Below are positions 50,526-57,710 of a stretch of DNA of 64,000 nt, piece by piece. A program made the translations under genes and the position numbers. Positions within the stretch are counted from its first letter, which is position 1; the number at the start of each line of letters is the position of its first letter. Under the pieces are notes generated by a model, which searched no databases, was not told the origin of the DNA, and saw nothing but the letters and a program-made list of their open reading frames with translations. Source of the stretch: Flavobacteriales bacterium (GTDB lineage Bacteria; Bacteroidota; Bacteroidia; Flavobacteriales_E; Vicingaceae). Where the stretch lies: assembly GCA_020635815.1 (NCBI GenBank), contig JACJZB010000005.1, forward strand, positions 62,001-126,000, read 5' to 3'.

Positions 50526-51041
50526 ATGAAAAATTTAACACTATTATTTGCTATTATCTTATCTGGAACTGTAATGTTTGCCCAAAACGACAAACGTAGC
50601 ATTCCTTCTGCAAATGTAAAAACGCTTAATGGAGGCAGTTTTAACACCTCTGAATTAAATAACGATGGAAAACCAATGATAATTAATTTTTGGGCAACAT
50701 GGTGCAGTCCTTGTAAAAGAGAACTTAACAACATAGCAGAGGTTTATGATGAATGGGTTGAAGAAACAGGTGTTAAAATAGTTGCTATTTCGATTGATGA
50801 TGCAAGAAATATGGGCAAAGTTGCTCCTTATGTCAACGGTAAAGGTTGGGAATATGAAGTGTATATAGACCCAAACGGAGATTTTAAACGAGCAATGAAC
50901 GTAAATAATGTACCTCATACTTTCTTAGTAAATGGAAATGGAGAAATTGTATGGCAACATAATTCTTATTCAGAAGGAGATGAAGACGAACTTTATGAGC
51001 TAACAAAGAAGCTTGCAAAGGGAGAAGAAATAAGCCATTGA
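50526..51041 (+). CDS. TlpA-like thioredoxin-family protein
   Basis: This 171-residue exported thioredoxin has a signal peptide (ending VMFAQ). The TlpA/ResA-like fold follows: MIINFWATWCSPCKRELNNI with the redox motif CSPC at about residues 60-63, then VKIVAISIDDARNMGK and the cis-Pro segment VNNVPHTFLVNGNGEIVWQH. Such proteins pass electrons to or remove disulfides from envelope proteins in the periplasm. It lies between two Omp28-type proteins that also carry C-x-x-C motifs, so a shared redox role is a reasonable inference. It has its own terminator. Confidence 0.92.
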   Translation: MKNLTLLFAIILSGTVMFAQNDKRSIPSANVKTLNGGSFNTSELNNDGKPMIINFWATWCSPCKRELNNIAEVYDEWVEETGVKIVAISIDDARNMGKVAPYVNGKGWEYEVYIDPNGDFKRAMNVNNVPHTFLVNGNGEIVWQHNSYSEGDEDELYELTKKLAKGEEISH

Positions 51042-51062
51042 TAAGAATACAATAATAAAATA

Positions 51063-51101
51063 GAATAAGCCCGAATTTTTCTTAAATTCGGGCTTATTTT
51101 T
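51063..51101 (+). terminator. Intrinsic terminator of the TlpA-like gene
   Basis: The arms AATAAGCCCGAATTT and AAATTCGGGCTTATT are followed by T3. Confidence 0.88.
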
Positions 51102-51134
51102 ACGTCAAAAATTAAACGACAGTATTAACTACTT

Positions 51135-52805
51135 ATGAAGATTAAAAAAATCTCCTTTTCCCTACTTTTAATAGCAAGTGTAGGTAATTTATTAGGTCAA
51201 AGTTTAGGCGATCAAATTTCGTCTGGAGAAATCCACGGTAACTTTCAATTAAATATGCAATACTATCAAGAAGATAGTTTAATAGGAGCTTATGAAGTTC
51301 CTGAAGATGTTTTAATGAATGGTTTTGCTAATTTCATTTACACAAATGGGAATTTTAGTGCTGGAATGCGTTATGAAAGTTATATGAATCCAATATTGGG
51401 ATATCCTTCTGGCTTTAAAGGTAATGGATTAGGTTATCGTTATGCTTCTTTTACTAATGATAACATGTCTGTTACTGTTGGTAATTATTACGAACAATTT
51501 GGGAATGGATTAATATACAGAACATTTGAAGCAAGAGGTTTAGGGTACGACAATGCAATGGATGGAATTAGAATCTATTATAAATTAGCTGAAGGATTAA
51601 ATGTTAAAGGAGTTATTGGTAAACAACGAGAGTCTTTTGATAGTGGCGTAAAATATGGCGAAGGTATTGTTCGAGGTATTGATGGAGAGTTAAGTGTAAA
51701 TGATTTTATTCCCTCTTTGAGTGAGGCAAAAACGAGGGTTATTTTGGGTGGTAGTTTTGTAAGTAAATTTCAACCTGATCAAAATTCACAATTTAATTTA
51801 CCTGAAAATGTTGGTGCTTCTGCAGGGCGTTTTAACATTAGTAGAGGAAAAATTAGTTTAGCAGGAGAATATGCACGAAAAATAAATGACCCTTCAGCTG
51901 ACAATGGATATATTTTTAAAGAAGGTGAAGCTTTTTATGCTCAAACTGCATTTTCAACAAAAGGATTTGGACTTACATTATCTGCAAAAGGGAATGACAA
52001 TATGAGCTTTAGATCAGATAGAGGAGCAGCTCAAACTGTATTACAAATGAACTATTTACCTGCCTTAACAAGACAACATACCTATAATTTATTAGCTACT
52101 CTTTATCCGTATGCAACACAACCTAATGGCGAAGTTGCTTTTCAAGGAGAACTGGTTTATAAACTAAAAAAGAATACATTTTTAGGTGGTAAAAATGGTG
52201 CTGGAATCTTATTAAACTATTCCACAGTTTATAACATAGATTCAACTGCACTTCCTGCTAGCGATACAACACAAATGGGATATACCTCTAACTTGTTTTC
52301 TGTTGGAGACACAAAGTATTACGAAGAAATTAATGTTGAGTTTTCTAAAAAATTTAGTAAAAGCGTTAAAGCAATATTTACTTATTCCAATATTGTGTTC
52401 AACCAAGCAGTTGTTCAAGGTAAAAACCCTAAGGACCACCCTACAATATATGCAAACGTTGGTGTTATAGACCTTACCTACAAAATAAACAAGAAACATG
52501 CGATAAGGACGGAGCTACAAGGTTTGTTTACCAAACAAGATCATCAAGATTGGGCAACTGTTTTAGTAGAATATACCTATTCACCACATTGGTTTATAGC
52601 TGTTATGGATCAATTTAACTATGGAAATAAAATTTCAGAAGAACAAATTCATTATTACTACACAACTGCTGGTTACGTAAAAGGAGCTAACCGCGTTAGC
52701 TTAGGATACGGAAGACAAAGAGCAGGTATTTTCTGTGTAGGAGGAATTTGCAGAACAGTTCCTGCAGCAAATGGTATAACCCTTAGTATAACTAGTAGCT
52801 TTTAA
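51135..52805 (+). CDS. Outer-membrane beta-barrel protein (DUF6029-like)
   Basis: This 556-residue protein has a signal peptide (ending NLLGQ). It is nearly all amphipathic beta strands: ISSGEIHGNFQLNMQYYQED, FSAGMRYESYMNPILGYPSG, LGYRYASFTNDNMSVTVGNY, YYKLAEGLNVKGVIGKQRES, YTTAGYVKGANRVSLGYGRQ. The C-terminal strand LSITSSF fits an outer-membrane barrel. The opening and the GNYYEQFGNGLIYRTFEARG segment match what I recall of the DUF6029 family, which is encoded next to TlpA and Omp28 proteins in Bacteroidota. Substrate unknown. A disulfide pair CVGGIC lies near the C-terminus. It is co-transcribed with the next gene (14-bp gap). Confidence 0.82.
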   Translation: MKIKKISFSLLLIASVGNLLGQSLGDQISSGEIHGNFQLNMQYYQEDSLIGAYEVPEDVLMNGFANFIYTNGNFSAGMRYESYMNPILGYPSGFKGNGLGYRYASFTNDNMSVTVGNYYEQFGNGLIYRTFEARGLGYDNAMDGIRIYYKLAEGLNVKGVIGKQRESFDSGVKYGEGIVRGIDGELSVNDFIPSLSEAKTRVILGGSFVSKFQPDQNSQFNLPENVGASAGRFNISRGKISLAGEYARKINDPSADNGYIFKEGEAFYAQTAFSTKGFGLTLSAKGNDNMSFRSDRGAAQTVLQMNYLPALTRQHTYNLLATLYPYATQPNGEVAFQGELVYKLKKNTFLGGKNGAGILLNYSTVYNIDSTALPASDTTQMGYTSNLFSVGDTKYYEEINVEFSKKFSKSVKAIFTYSNIVFNQAVVQGKNPKDHPTIYANVGVIDLTYKINKKHAIRTELQGLFTKQDHQDWATVLVEYTYSPHWFIAVMDQFNYGNKISEEQIHYYYTTAGYVKGANRVSLGYGRQRAGIFCVGGICRTVPAANGITLSITSSF

Positions 52806-52819
52806 AAAAAATAGAAACT

Positions 52820-53659
52820 ATGAAACAAATAACTCAAACAATCGCTTTAATAATAATAACTTCATTATTTTATAGTTGTGATAAAATTGATCATCCTCTT
52901 CAAGATGGAAATATAATTGTTGATGATGGCGATACAAACGTTGTAAAAAGAAGAATTCTAATGGAAGAGTTTACTGGTCATTTTTGCTCAAATTGTCCGC
53001 AAGGTGCTGCTGAAATGCAAAGACTTGTTGGCGTTTATGGCGATCAAATTATCCCCGTTTCTCTACATGCTGGAAACATAACTTTCAATGCCCCTCACAC
53101 TGGTTCAGGATCATATGAAACAGATTTTAGAACTCCTGCTGGAAATGATTATGCAACAACCTTCCAACCTTTCGGTCTCCCTTCAGGTATGGTTTCTAGG
53201 CTAAATGGTGCAACAGCTATACCTTTTGCACAGTGGGAATCTGAAATAATATCTATTAAAGACACTCCTCCTTTAGCTGAAATTACCATTGAAACATCTT
53301 ACAATACAACAACAAGAAAAGTTACTGCTGATATTGAAACAGAGTGGTTATTAGACGGAGGTAGTGACAATTATAAATTACAAGTTTATATTATTGAAGA
53401 CCATATTATTGATTGGCAATTAGATGGTTCAACTGATGTTCCTGATTATGACCATAGACATGTATTAAGAGGAGCGATCAACACTACTTGGGGAGAAGCA
53501 ATAAGTTCTACTTTACCAGGATCAAAAGACAATAAATCTTACACCTATACTCTAGCTGGAAATTGGAATGAAGATAATTGTGAAATTGTAGCTTTTATCT
53601 ATAAAGAAGGACCTAACTATGAAGTTATTCAAGCAAACATTCATCATGTAAAAGAATAA
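52820..53659 (+). CDS. Omp28-related lipoprotein
   Basis: This 279-residue lipoprotein has lipobox FYSC (Cys about 20). The Omp28 domain follows with RRILMEEFTGHFCSNCPQGA (C-x-x-C motif), then VIPVSLHAGNITFNAP, YATTFQPFGLPSGMVSRLNG and LQVYIIEDHIIDWQLDGSTD. Unlike the 48452 protein it has neither the adhesin nor the T9SS domain. Omp28 proteins are outer-membrane proteins of unknown precise role with a thioredoxin-like fold. It is the last gene of the cluster, directly after the barrel gene, and a terminator follows. Confidence 0.9.
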   Translation: MKQITQTIALIIITSLFYSCDKIDHPLQDGNIIVDDGDTNVVKRRILMEEFTGHFCSNCPQGAAEMQRLVGVYGDQIIPVSLHAGNITFNAPHTGSGSYETDFRTPAGNDYATTFQPFGLPSGMVSRLNGATAIPFAQWESEIISIKDTPPLAEITIETSYNTTTRKVTADIETEWLLDGGSDNYKLQVYIIEDHIIDWQLDGSTDVPDYDHRHVLRGAINTTWGEAISSTLPGSKDNKSYTYTLAGNWNEDNCEIVAFIYKEGPNYEVIQANIHHVKE

Positions 53660-53680
53660 ATTTTATTGACCAACAAATTA

Positions 53681-53709
53681 AGCTCCCGATTAAAATCGGG
53701 AGCTTTTTT
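53681..53709 (+). terminator. Intrinsic terminator after the Omp28-type lipoprotein gene
   Basis: The arms AGCTCCCGAT and ATCGGGAGCT with a TAAA loop are followed by T5. The next gene's -7 box begins three bases later. Confidence 0.92.
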
Positions 53710-53711
53710 GT

Positions 53712-53719
53712 TACCTTTG
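53712..53719 (+). promoter_or_regulatory. -7 box five bases before the 53725 ATG
   Basis: TACCTTTG matches TAnnTTTG; GTTTT and then ATG (53725) follow. The place where a -33 box would lie is occupied by the previous gene's terminator hairpin. Confidence 0.5.
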
Positions 53720-53724
53720 GTTTT

Positions 53725-54354
53725 ATGAAAGTTTTCTTAACATTCGTATTCTCTCTACTTTTTTCATTTATAATGAATGCACAAGTATTTAACGCTGGGG
53801 TTATGCTTGGAATTAGTGGAGCTCAAGTTGAAGGAGATGGTTATGGTGGCTATAACAAATTAGGTTTTATTGTTGGTGGATTTACCAACACCGATTTCTC
53901 AGAGAAAGTATCAACTCAATTGGAAATATATTACATTAATAAGGGAAGTAAAAAAAATCCACATCCAGACGAAGGAGATTATGATGCCTTTAACCTAAAC
54001 ATTAACTACATAGAAGTACCTCTTAGTTTACGTTATCATCATAAAAAGTTCATTTTTGAAGGAGGATTTTATGCCAGTAAATTTCTAAGTTATTCAATGA
54101 GTGATGAATTTGGAGAAAGAAATACTGGTAACTACCCTTTTAAGTCTTTCGATTTTGGAGGATTTCTTGGTATAAATTACAAAATCAACGATAATTTTAT
54201 TTTTAACTTACGTTCAAAAAATTCTCTAGTTCCTATTCGTGATTTTGAAAATTACGATCAACAAATTGGGATATTAAACAAACTATTTAATAGAGGTTGG
54301 TACAGTTTAGATTTAAATTTTTCGATTAAATATCAATTTGCTAAAAACAACTAA
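53725..54354 (+). CDS. Small outer-membrane beta-barrel protein (OMP_b-brl family)
   Basis: This 209-residue protein has a signal peptide (ending IMNAQ). The usual porin-like small-barrel pattern of Bacteroidota follows: VFNAGVMLGISGAQVEGDGY, LGFIVGGFTNTDFSEKVSTQ, LNINYIEVPLSLRYHHKKFI, FEGGFYASKFLSYSMSDEFG and LDLNFSIKYQFAKN at the end. These eight-stranded barrels are common and mostly of unknown role. It ends one base before the ubiX start, so the two genes are co-transcribed, though no functional link is evident. Confidence 0.85.
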   Translation: MKVFLTFVFSLLFSFIMNAQVFNAGVMLGISGAQVEGDGYGGYNKLGFIVGGFTNTDFSEKVSTQLEIYYINKGSKKNPHPDEGDYDAFNLNINYIEVPLSLRYHHKKFIFEGGFYASKFLSYSMSDEFGERNTGNYPFKSFDFGGFLGINYKINDNFIFNLRSKNSLVPIRDFENYDQQIGILNKLFNRGWYSLDLNFSIKYQFAKNN

Positions 54355-54355
54355 A

Positions 54356-54928
54356 ATGAGTACTCGAAAAATTATTATTGCAATTACTGGAGCTTCAGGG
54401 GGTATTTATGCTAAACTTTTGCTTGACTTCCTTACCCTTCAACAAGCTCAGGGCAACAATAATATCGAGATTGGAGTTTTGATGAGCGACAATGCAAAAA
54501 CAGTTTGGGAACATGAATTAGGAAACCAAGAATATAAAGACTACCCTTTTACATTTTATGATAAAAATAATTTTCACGCTCCTTTTGCATCAGGCTCTAC
54601 CAAATATGACACAATGGTAGTTATTCCATGTTCAATGGGCACATTAGGACGAATTGCAAATGGCATTTCTAACGACTTATTAACTAGAGCAGCTGATGTT
54701 ATTTTAAAAGAACGAAGAAAATTAATTCTAGTAGCAAGAGAAACTCCTTACAATTTGATTCATATCAACAATATGAAAACCGTTACAGAAGCTGGTGGAA
54801 TTATTTGCCCTGCTACCCCTTCATTTTATAGCCAGCCTAAAACTATAGAAGAAGTTGCCCAAACTGTTGTTAATCGAGTGATAGATTTAATGGCGTTTGA
54901 AAACGATTCTTATCGATGGGGGAAGTAA
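54356..54928 (+). CDS. ubiX: UbiX family flavin prenyltransferase
   Basis: This 190-residue enzyme attaches a dimethylallyl group to FMN, making the prenylated flavin used by UbiD decarboxylases. The start is the ATG at 54356 (MSTRKIIIAITGASGGIYAK); an in-frame TTG six codons upstream was rejected. The family signatures VMSDNAKTVWEHE-type (here VLMSDNAKTVWEHELG), VVIPCSMGTLGRIANGISND, DVILKERRKLILVARETPYN and GGIICPATPSFYSQP are intact. Residues 27-35 (TLQQAQGNN) are encoded by a copy of the CTTCAACAAGCTCAGG repeat and lengthen the loop before strand 2. The UbiD partner is not in the window. Confidence 0.94.
   Translation: MSTRKIIIAITGASGGIYAKLLLDFLTLQQAQGNNNIEIGVLMSDNAKTVWEHELGNQEYKDYPFTFYDKNNFHAPFASGSTKYDTMVVIPCSMGTLGRIANGISNDLLTRAADVILKERRKLILVARETPYNLIHINNMKTVTEAGGIICPATPSFYSQPKTIEEVAQTVVNRVIDLMAFENDSYRWGK
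54435..54458. repeat. Palindromic repeat in frame in ubiX
   Basis: The segment starting CCCTTCAACAAGCTCAGGGC has inverted ends CCCT/AGGG. It matches the aroA copy at 25963-25987 in 18 of 24 positions, including TTC-ACA-GCTCAGG. It is read in frame as LQQAQGN. Confidence 0.75.
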
Positions 54929-55090
54929 TCTTTTATTTCTCAAACAAATTATACTGATTTTTTCTTTATCTAAATTTTTGTTTTGAGATAGAATAAGAAA
55001 CATATCGCTGAAAAACTTGCCTTATATCCACAAACTCTAACATTATTGATAATAAAGTTAACAAATAATAGTATCTCGGTTTATTTAGCC

Positions 55091-55098
55091 TATATTTG
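55091..55098 (+). promoter_or_regulatory. -7 box of the cold-shock gene
   Basis: TATATTTG is a full match to TAnnTTTG. The predicted leader of about 27 nt is short for a cold-shock gene, so a long regulatory leader of the enterobacterial type is not supported. Confidence 0.5.
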
Positions 55099-55127
55099 CA
55101 CTATATTATTAAATAAATTTTTTTAAA

Positions 55128-55319
55128 ATGAACAAAGGAACAGTAAAGTTCTTTAATGACACTAAAGGTTTTGGTTTCATTACAGAAGACGACAACAACA
55201 AAGAACATTTCGTACACATCTCAGGATTAATCGATGAAATTAGAGAAGGTGACGCAGTGGAATTTGAATTACAAGAAGGTAAAAAAGGATTAAATGCAGT
55301 AAATGTTAAAGTAATTTAA
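55128..55319 (+). CDS. Cold-shock domain protein
   Basis: This 63-residue single-domain protein binds single-stranded RNA and DNA. It has the OB-fold signature MNKGTVKFFNDTKGFGFITE with RNP1 (KGFGFI) and RNP2 (HFVHIS), then EIREGDAVEFELQEGKKGLN. Members act as RNA chaperones, often but not always cold-induced. It is monocistronic with its own -7 box and a strong terminator. Confidence 0.96.
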   Translation: MNKGTVKFFNDTKGFGFITEDDNNKEHFVHISGLIDEIREGDAVEFELQEGKKGLNAVNVKVI

Positions 55320-55344
55320 TATTCACTTTTTATAACTTATTTGC

Positions 55345-55374
55345 AAAAGTCCCGACCATGTCGGGACTTTTTTA
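55345..55374. terminator. Intrinsic terminator of the cold-shock gene
   Basis: The arms AAAAGTCCCGAC and GTCGGGACTTTT are followed by a T run; A-rich sequence on the left lets it work for the converging 55440 gene too. It is almost the same hairpin as that after tig. Confidence 0.9.
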
Positions 55375-55439
55375 TTACTTAACTATTTTGTTGACATCAT
55401 GCTCTAACACCTTTCGACAAGATCAATATAAACTTTGTA

Positions 55440-57461
55440 TTATATTCTAACGCCTATAATACAAACATCATCAATTTGCTCTAACCCTCCCCTCCAACTT
55501 TCAAATGCTTCATCTATAATTGATTTCTGCTCATCCATTGTTTTTTCTTGAATTGACAACAATAACTCTCTAAACGCTTTAGCTTTAAATTTCTTCCCTT
55601 TTTCTCCACCAAACTGATCAACATATCCATCCGAGAAAATATAAATAGTATCTCCCTGTTCTAATTCAACAGCATGAGTTGTGTATGGCTCAGGATTTTC
55701 GAATTTACCAATAGGTTGTTTGTTTGCTTTTATTTCTTCTACTTCATTCCCTCCTTTTCTAATAACCCACAAAGGGTTATGTGCTCCTGCATATTTCAAT
55801 TTCCAATTTCCCTCTTCCTGCTCCAAACTACACAAAGCGATATCCATTCCATCCTTCACATCTTCTTCACTTTTCTCAAATTCTTGAACTACAATTTCTC
55901 TAGTTTTATTCAATATTTCTCCAGGGTCGGTTAACCCATATTCTCGTACACTTCTGTTTAACCCATTATTACAGATAACGCTCACCATTGCACCAGGTAC
56001 TCCATGACCAGTACAATCGGCTGCGGCGAACAGAATAACAGCCCCCTCCGACTCCCCCGAAGGGGGAGAGACTCCCTTCCCTTTGGGAAGGGTTGGGGAT
56101 GAGCTTTCCATCCAATAAAAATCGCCTGCTACAACATCTTTTGGTTTGTAGAGAATAAATGATCTTTGCAAATATTCTTTTACCACTTTTTGTGGTGGTA
56201 AGATAGCATTTTGAATACGTTTAGCATATGTAATCGAATCCATTATTTCTTGATTCTTTTCTTCAACTATTTCTTTTTGTCTCTCAATAACTTTTTTCTG
56301 CTTTTTTGTAATTTGTAATCGGTTAAAAACAAAAATTAAAAATATTGCTACTAAACCAAGCCCTCCAGCAGTTGAAAAAGTTATTATCTTCTGCTTTTCT
56401 TTGGCTTCTTTCTCTACCGCAAGTAACTTCTCATTTTTAGCATCATCTTCGGCTTTTTGGCGTTCATATTTATATTTAGTTTCCTGTTTTATTGTTGCTT
56501 TTTGATTATCAATAGTATTAAGAGAATCTCTGATCTCAACAGATAAATCTTTATACTTAAGTGCATTTTTATAATCCTTTTTTGTTCGATAATATTGAAG
56601 ATACAGTTCATATAAACTTTGGCGAAGATGTGCCTCATCTCCAATTCTATCCACTTCTTTTTCTGATTGTGTTAGGTAATCAAACATTCTATCCAACTTC
56701 CCTAATTCAAAATAAGTTAAGGCTAAATCATTTAAGGTATAAGGTAAGTAATATTGATCTTGAAAATTTTCACGTAAGGCAAGCGATTTGTGCATATAAA
56801 ATAGTGCAGAATCTAACTGTTTTTTCTCTCTAAAGACTCTACCAATATGATTGTACGCAAGAGTAAGACCCGAAGTATCTTTTGTGATTTTAAACATACC
56901 TATAGATTCTCTGTAAAGCTTCATGCTTTCATCAACATCCCCCTGTTCTTGATAAATTTCTGCTATACGAATCAGCACATGACCAATTCTCCACTGATCT
57001 TTTCTCGAAAGATAAAGTTGATGAGCTTGTTTAAAATATTCAATCGAAGTTGATGTTTCACCCAACAAACTATTAAGGTGCCCTAAATGCTCAATTGCAT
57101 ACCCCATCCAAATAGAATCTTTTATTGAAGTTGCAATTGTTAACGCTTTTTCTGAAAAAGATACAGCTTGATCTATTATTCCTTTTTTTGAATAGTTAAG
57201 AGATTGCATAAATGAGGAATAAATCAGGCCAGACTTATAATCAATCTTTTCTGCATCTAAAATAATTGAGTCCCAGTAGCCATAACGACCTATCTCGCCG
57301 TACTCTCCAATTAAATTTCTAAGATGAATCATTTTTTTCTCGTCTTGTTCATTAGCCAATTCATTCTTTAAAGAATCGACATTAAATTGAGCAAAACAAA
57401 CATTTAAGAGAGTTAAAATTGTGATAAAGAAATACAAGCAAGATATTGTTACTTTTCTCAT
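55440..57461 (-). CDS. TPR protein with membrane helix and SpoIIE-type (PP2C-like) phosphatase domain
   Basis: This 673-residue protein has a signal peptide (ending VCFAQ). About seven TPR units occupy residues 55-320 (SFMQSLNYSKKGIIDQAVSF, EHLGHLNSLLGETSTSIEYF, LAYNHIGRVFREKKQLDSAL). A coiled coil and one membrane helix (about 362-380, AGGLGLVAIFLIFVFN) connect to a second coiled coil and a cytoplasmic SpoIIE phosphatase (about 415-673). That domain has MDSITYAKRIQNAILPPQKV, VVAGDFYWME, DCTGHGVPGAMVSVICNNGL and DTIYIFSDGYVDQFGGEKGK. Residues 454-474 (SSPTLPKGKGV..., SPPSGESEGA) are repeat-encoded and interrupt the domain between GDFYWME and VILFAAADCTGHG. The likely role is phosphatase signalling by a periplasmic sensor. 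Confidence 0.93.
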   Translation of the reverse strand: MRKVTISCLYFFITILTLLNVCFAQFNVDSLKNELANEQDEKKMIHLRNLIGEYGEIGRYGYWDSIILDAEKIDYKSGLIYSSFMQSLNYSKKGIIDQAVSFSEKALTIATSIKDSIWMGYAIEHLGHLNSLLGETSTSIEYFKQAHQLYLSRKDQWRIGHVLIRIAEIYQEQGDVDESMKLYRESIGMFKITKDTSGLTLAYNHIGRVFREKKQLDSALFYMHKSLALRENFQDQYYLPYTLNDLALTYFELGKLDRMFDYLTQSEKEVDRIGDEAHLRQSLYELYLQYYRTKKDYKNALKYKDLSVEIRDSLNTIDNQKATIKQETKYKYERQKAEDDAKNEKLLAVEKEAKEKQKIITFSTAGGLGLVAIFLIFVFNRLQITKKQKKVIERQKEIVEEKNQEIMDSITYAKRIQNAILPPQKVVKEYLQRSFILYKPKDVVAGDFYWMESSSPTLPKGKGVSPPSGESEGAVILFAAADCTGHGVPGAMVSVICNNGLNRSVREYGLTDPGEILNKTREIVVQEFEKSEEDVKDGMDIALCSLEQEEGNWKLKYAGAHNPLWVIRKGGNEVEEIKANKQPIGKFENPEPYTTHAVELEQGDTIYIFSDGYVDQFGGEKGKKFKAKAFRELLLSIQEKTMDEQKSIIDEAFESWRGGLEQIDDVCIIGVRI
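56042..56103. repeat. Double palindromic repeat in frame inside the SpoIIE domain
   Basis: Two hairpins adjoin: ACTCCCCCGAAGGGGGAGA (56051-56069) and a CTCCCTTCCC/GGGAAGGG pair (56071-56092), followed by TTGGGGAT. It is the same C-rich/G-rich type as the end of purL. The element is read in frame as about 21 residues between two highly conserved phosphatase motifs. Confidence 0.85.
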
Positions 57462-57514
57462 CTTTTAAAAATAATAAAACAATTTTATTTCCTCAAAAGT
57501 TAATATCCATTGTT

Positions 57515-57709
57515 TTAATATGACAAAATAAATATCAGCACTAAGAGTAATATTAAGCTAAGGAAAAGTGAGGCAAGTAATCTCTTGGTCTTGTCCAGTA
57601 TTCTTTTCTTTAAAGAATTACTAACTATGATAAAAATAACTAGATAAAAGATAAAGAATACTGCAAAATAAACATATTCTAAACCAGGCATTCCTGTTAA
57701 TAATATCAT
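57515..57709 (-). CDS. Small two-helix membrane protein, 64 residues
   Basis: Two hydrophobic helices (about 10-29, LEYVYFAVFFIFYLVIFIIV, and about 43-63, LLASLFLSLILLLVLIFIL) flank a basic loop (NSLKKRILDKTKR). The ATG is one base from the stop of the upstream dehydrogenase gene, so translation is likely coupled to it. No family is recognised. Size and position make a real gene plausible but not certain. Confidence 0.55.
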   Translation of the reverse strand: MILLTGMPGLEYVYFAVFFIFYLVIFIIVSNSLKKRILDKTKRLLASLFLSLILLLVLIFILSY

Positions 57710-57710
57710 A

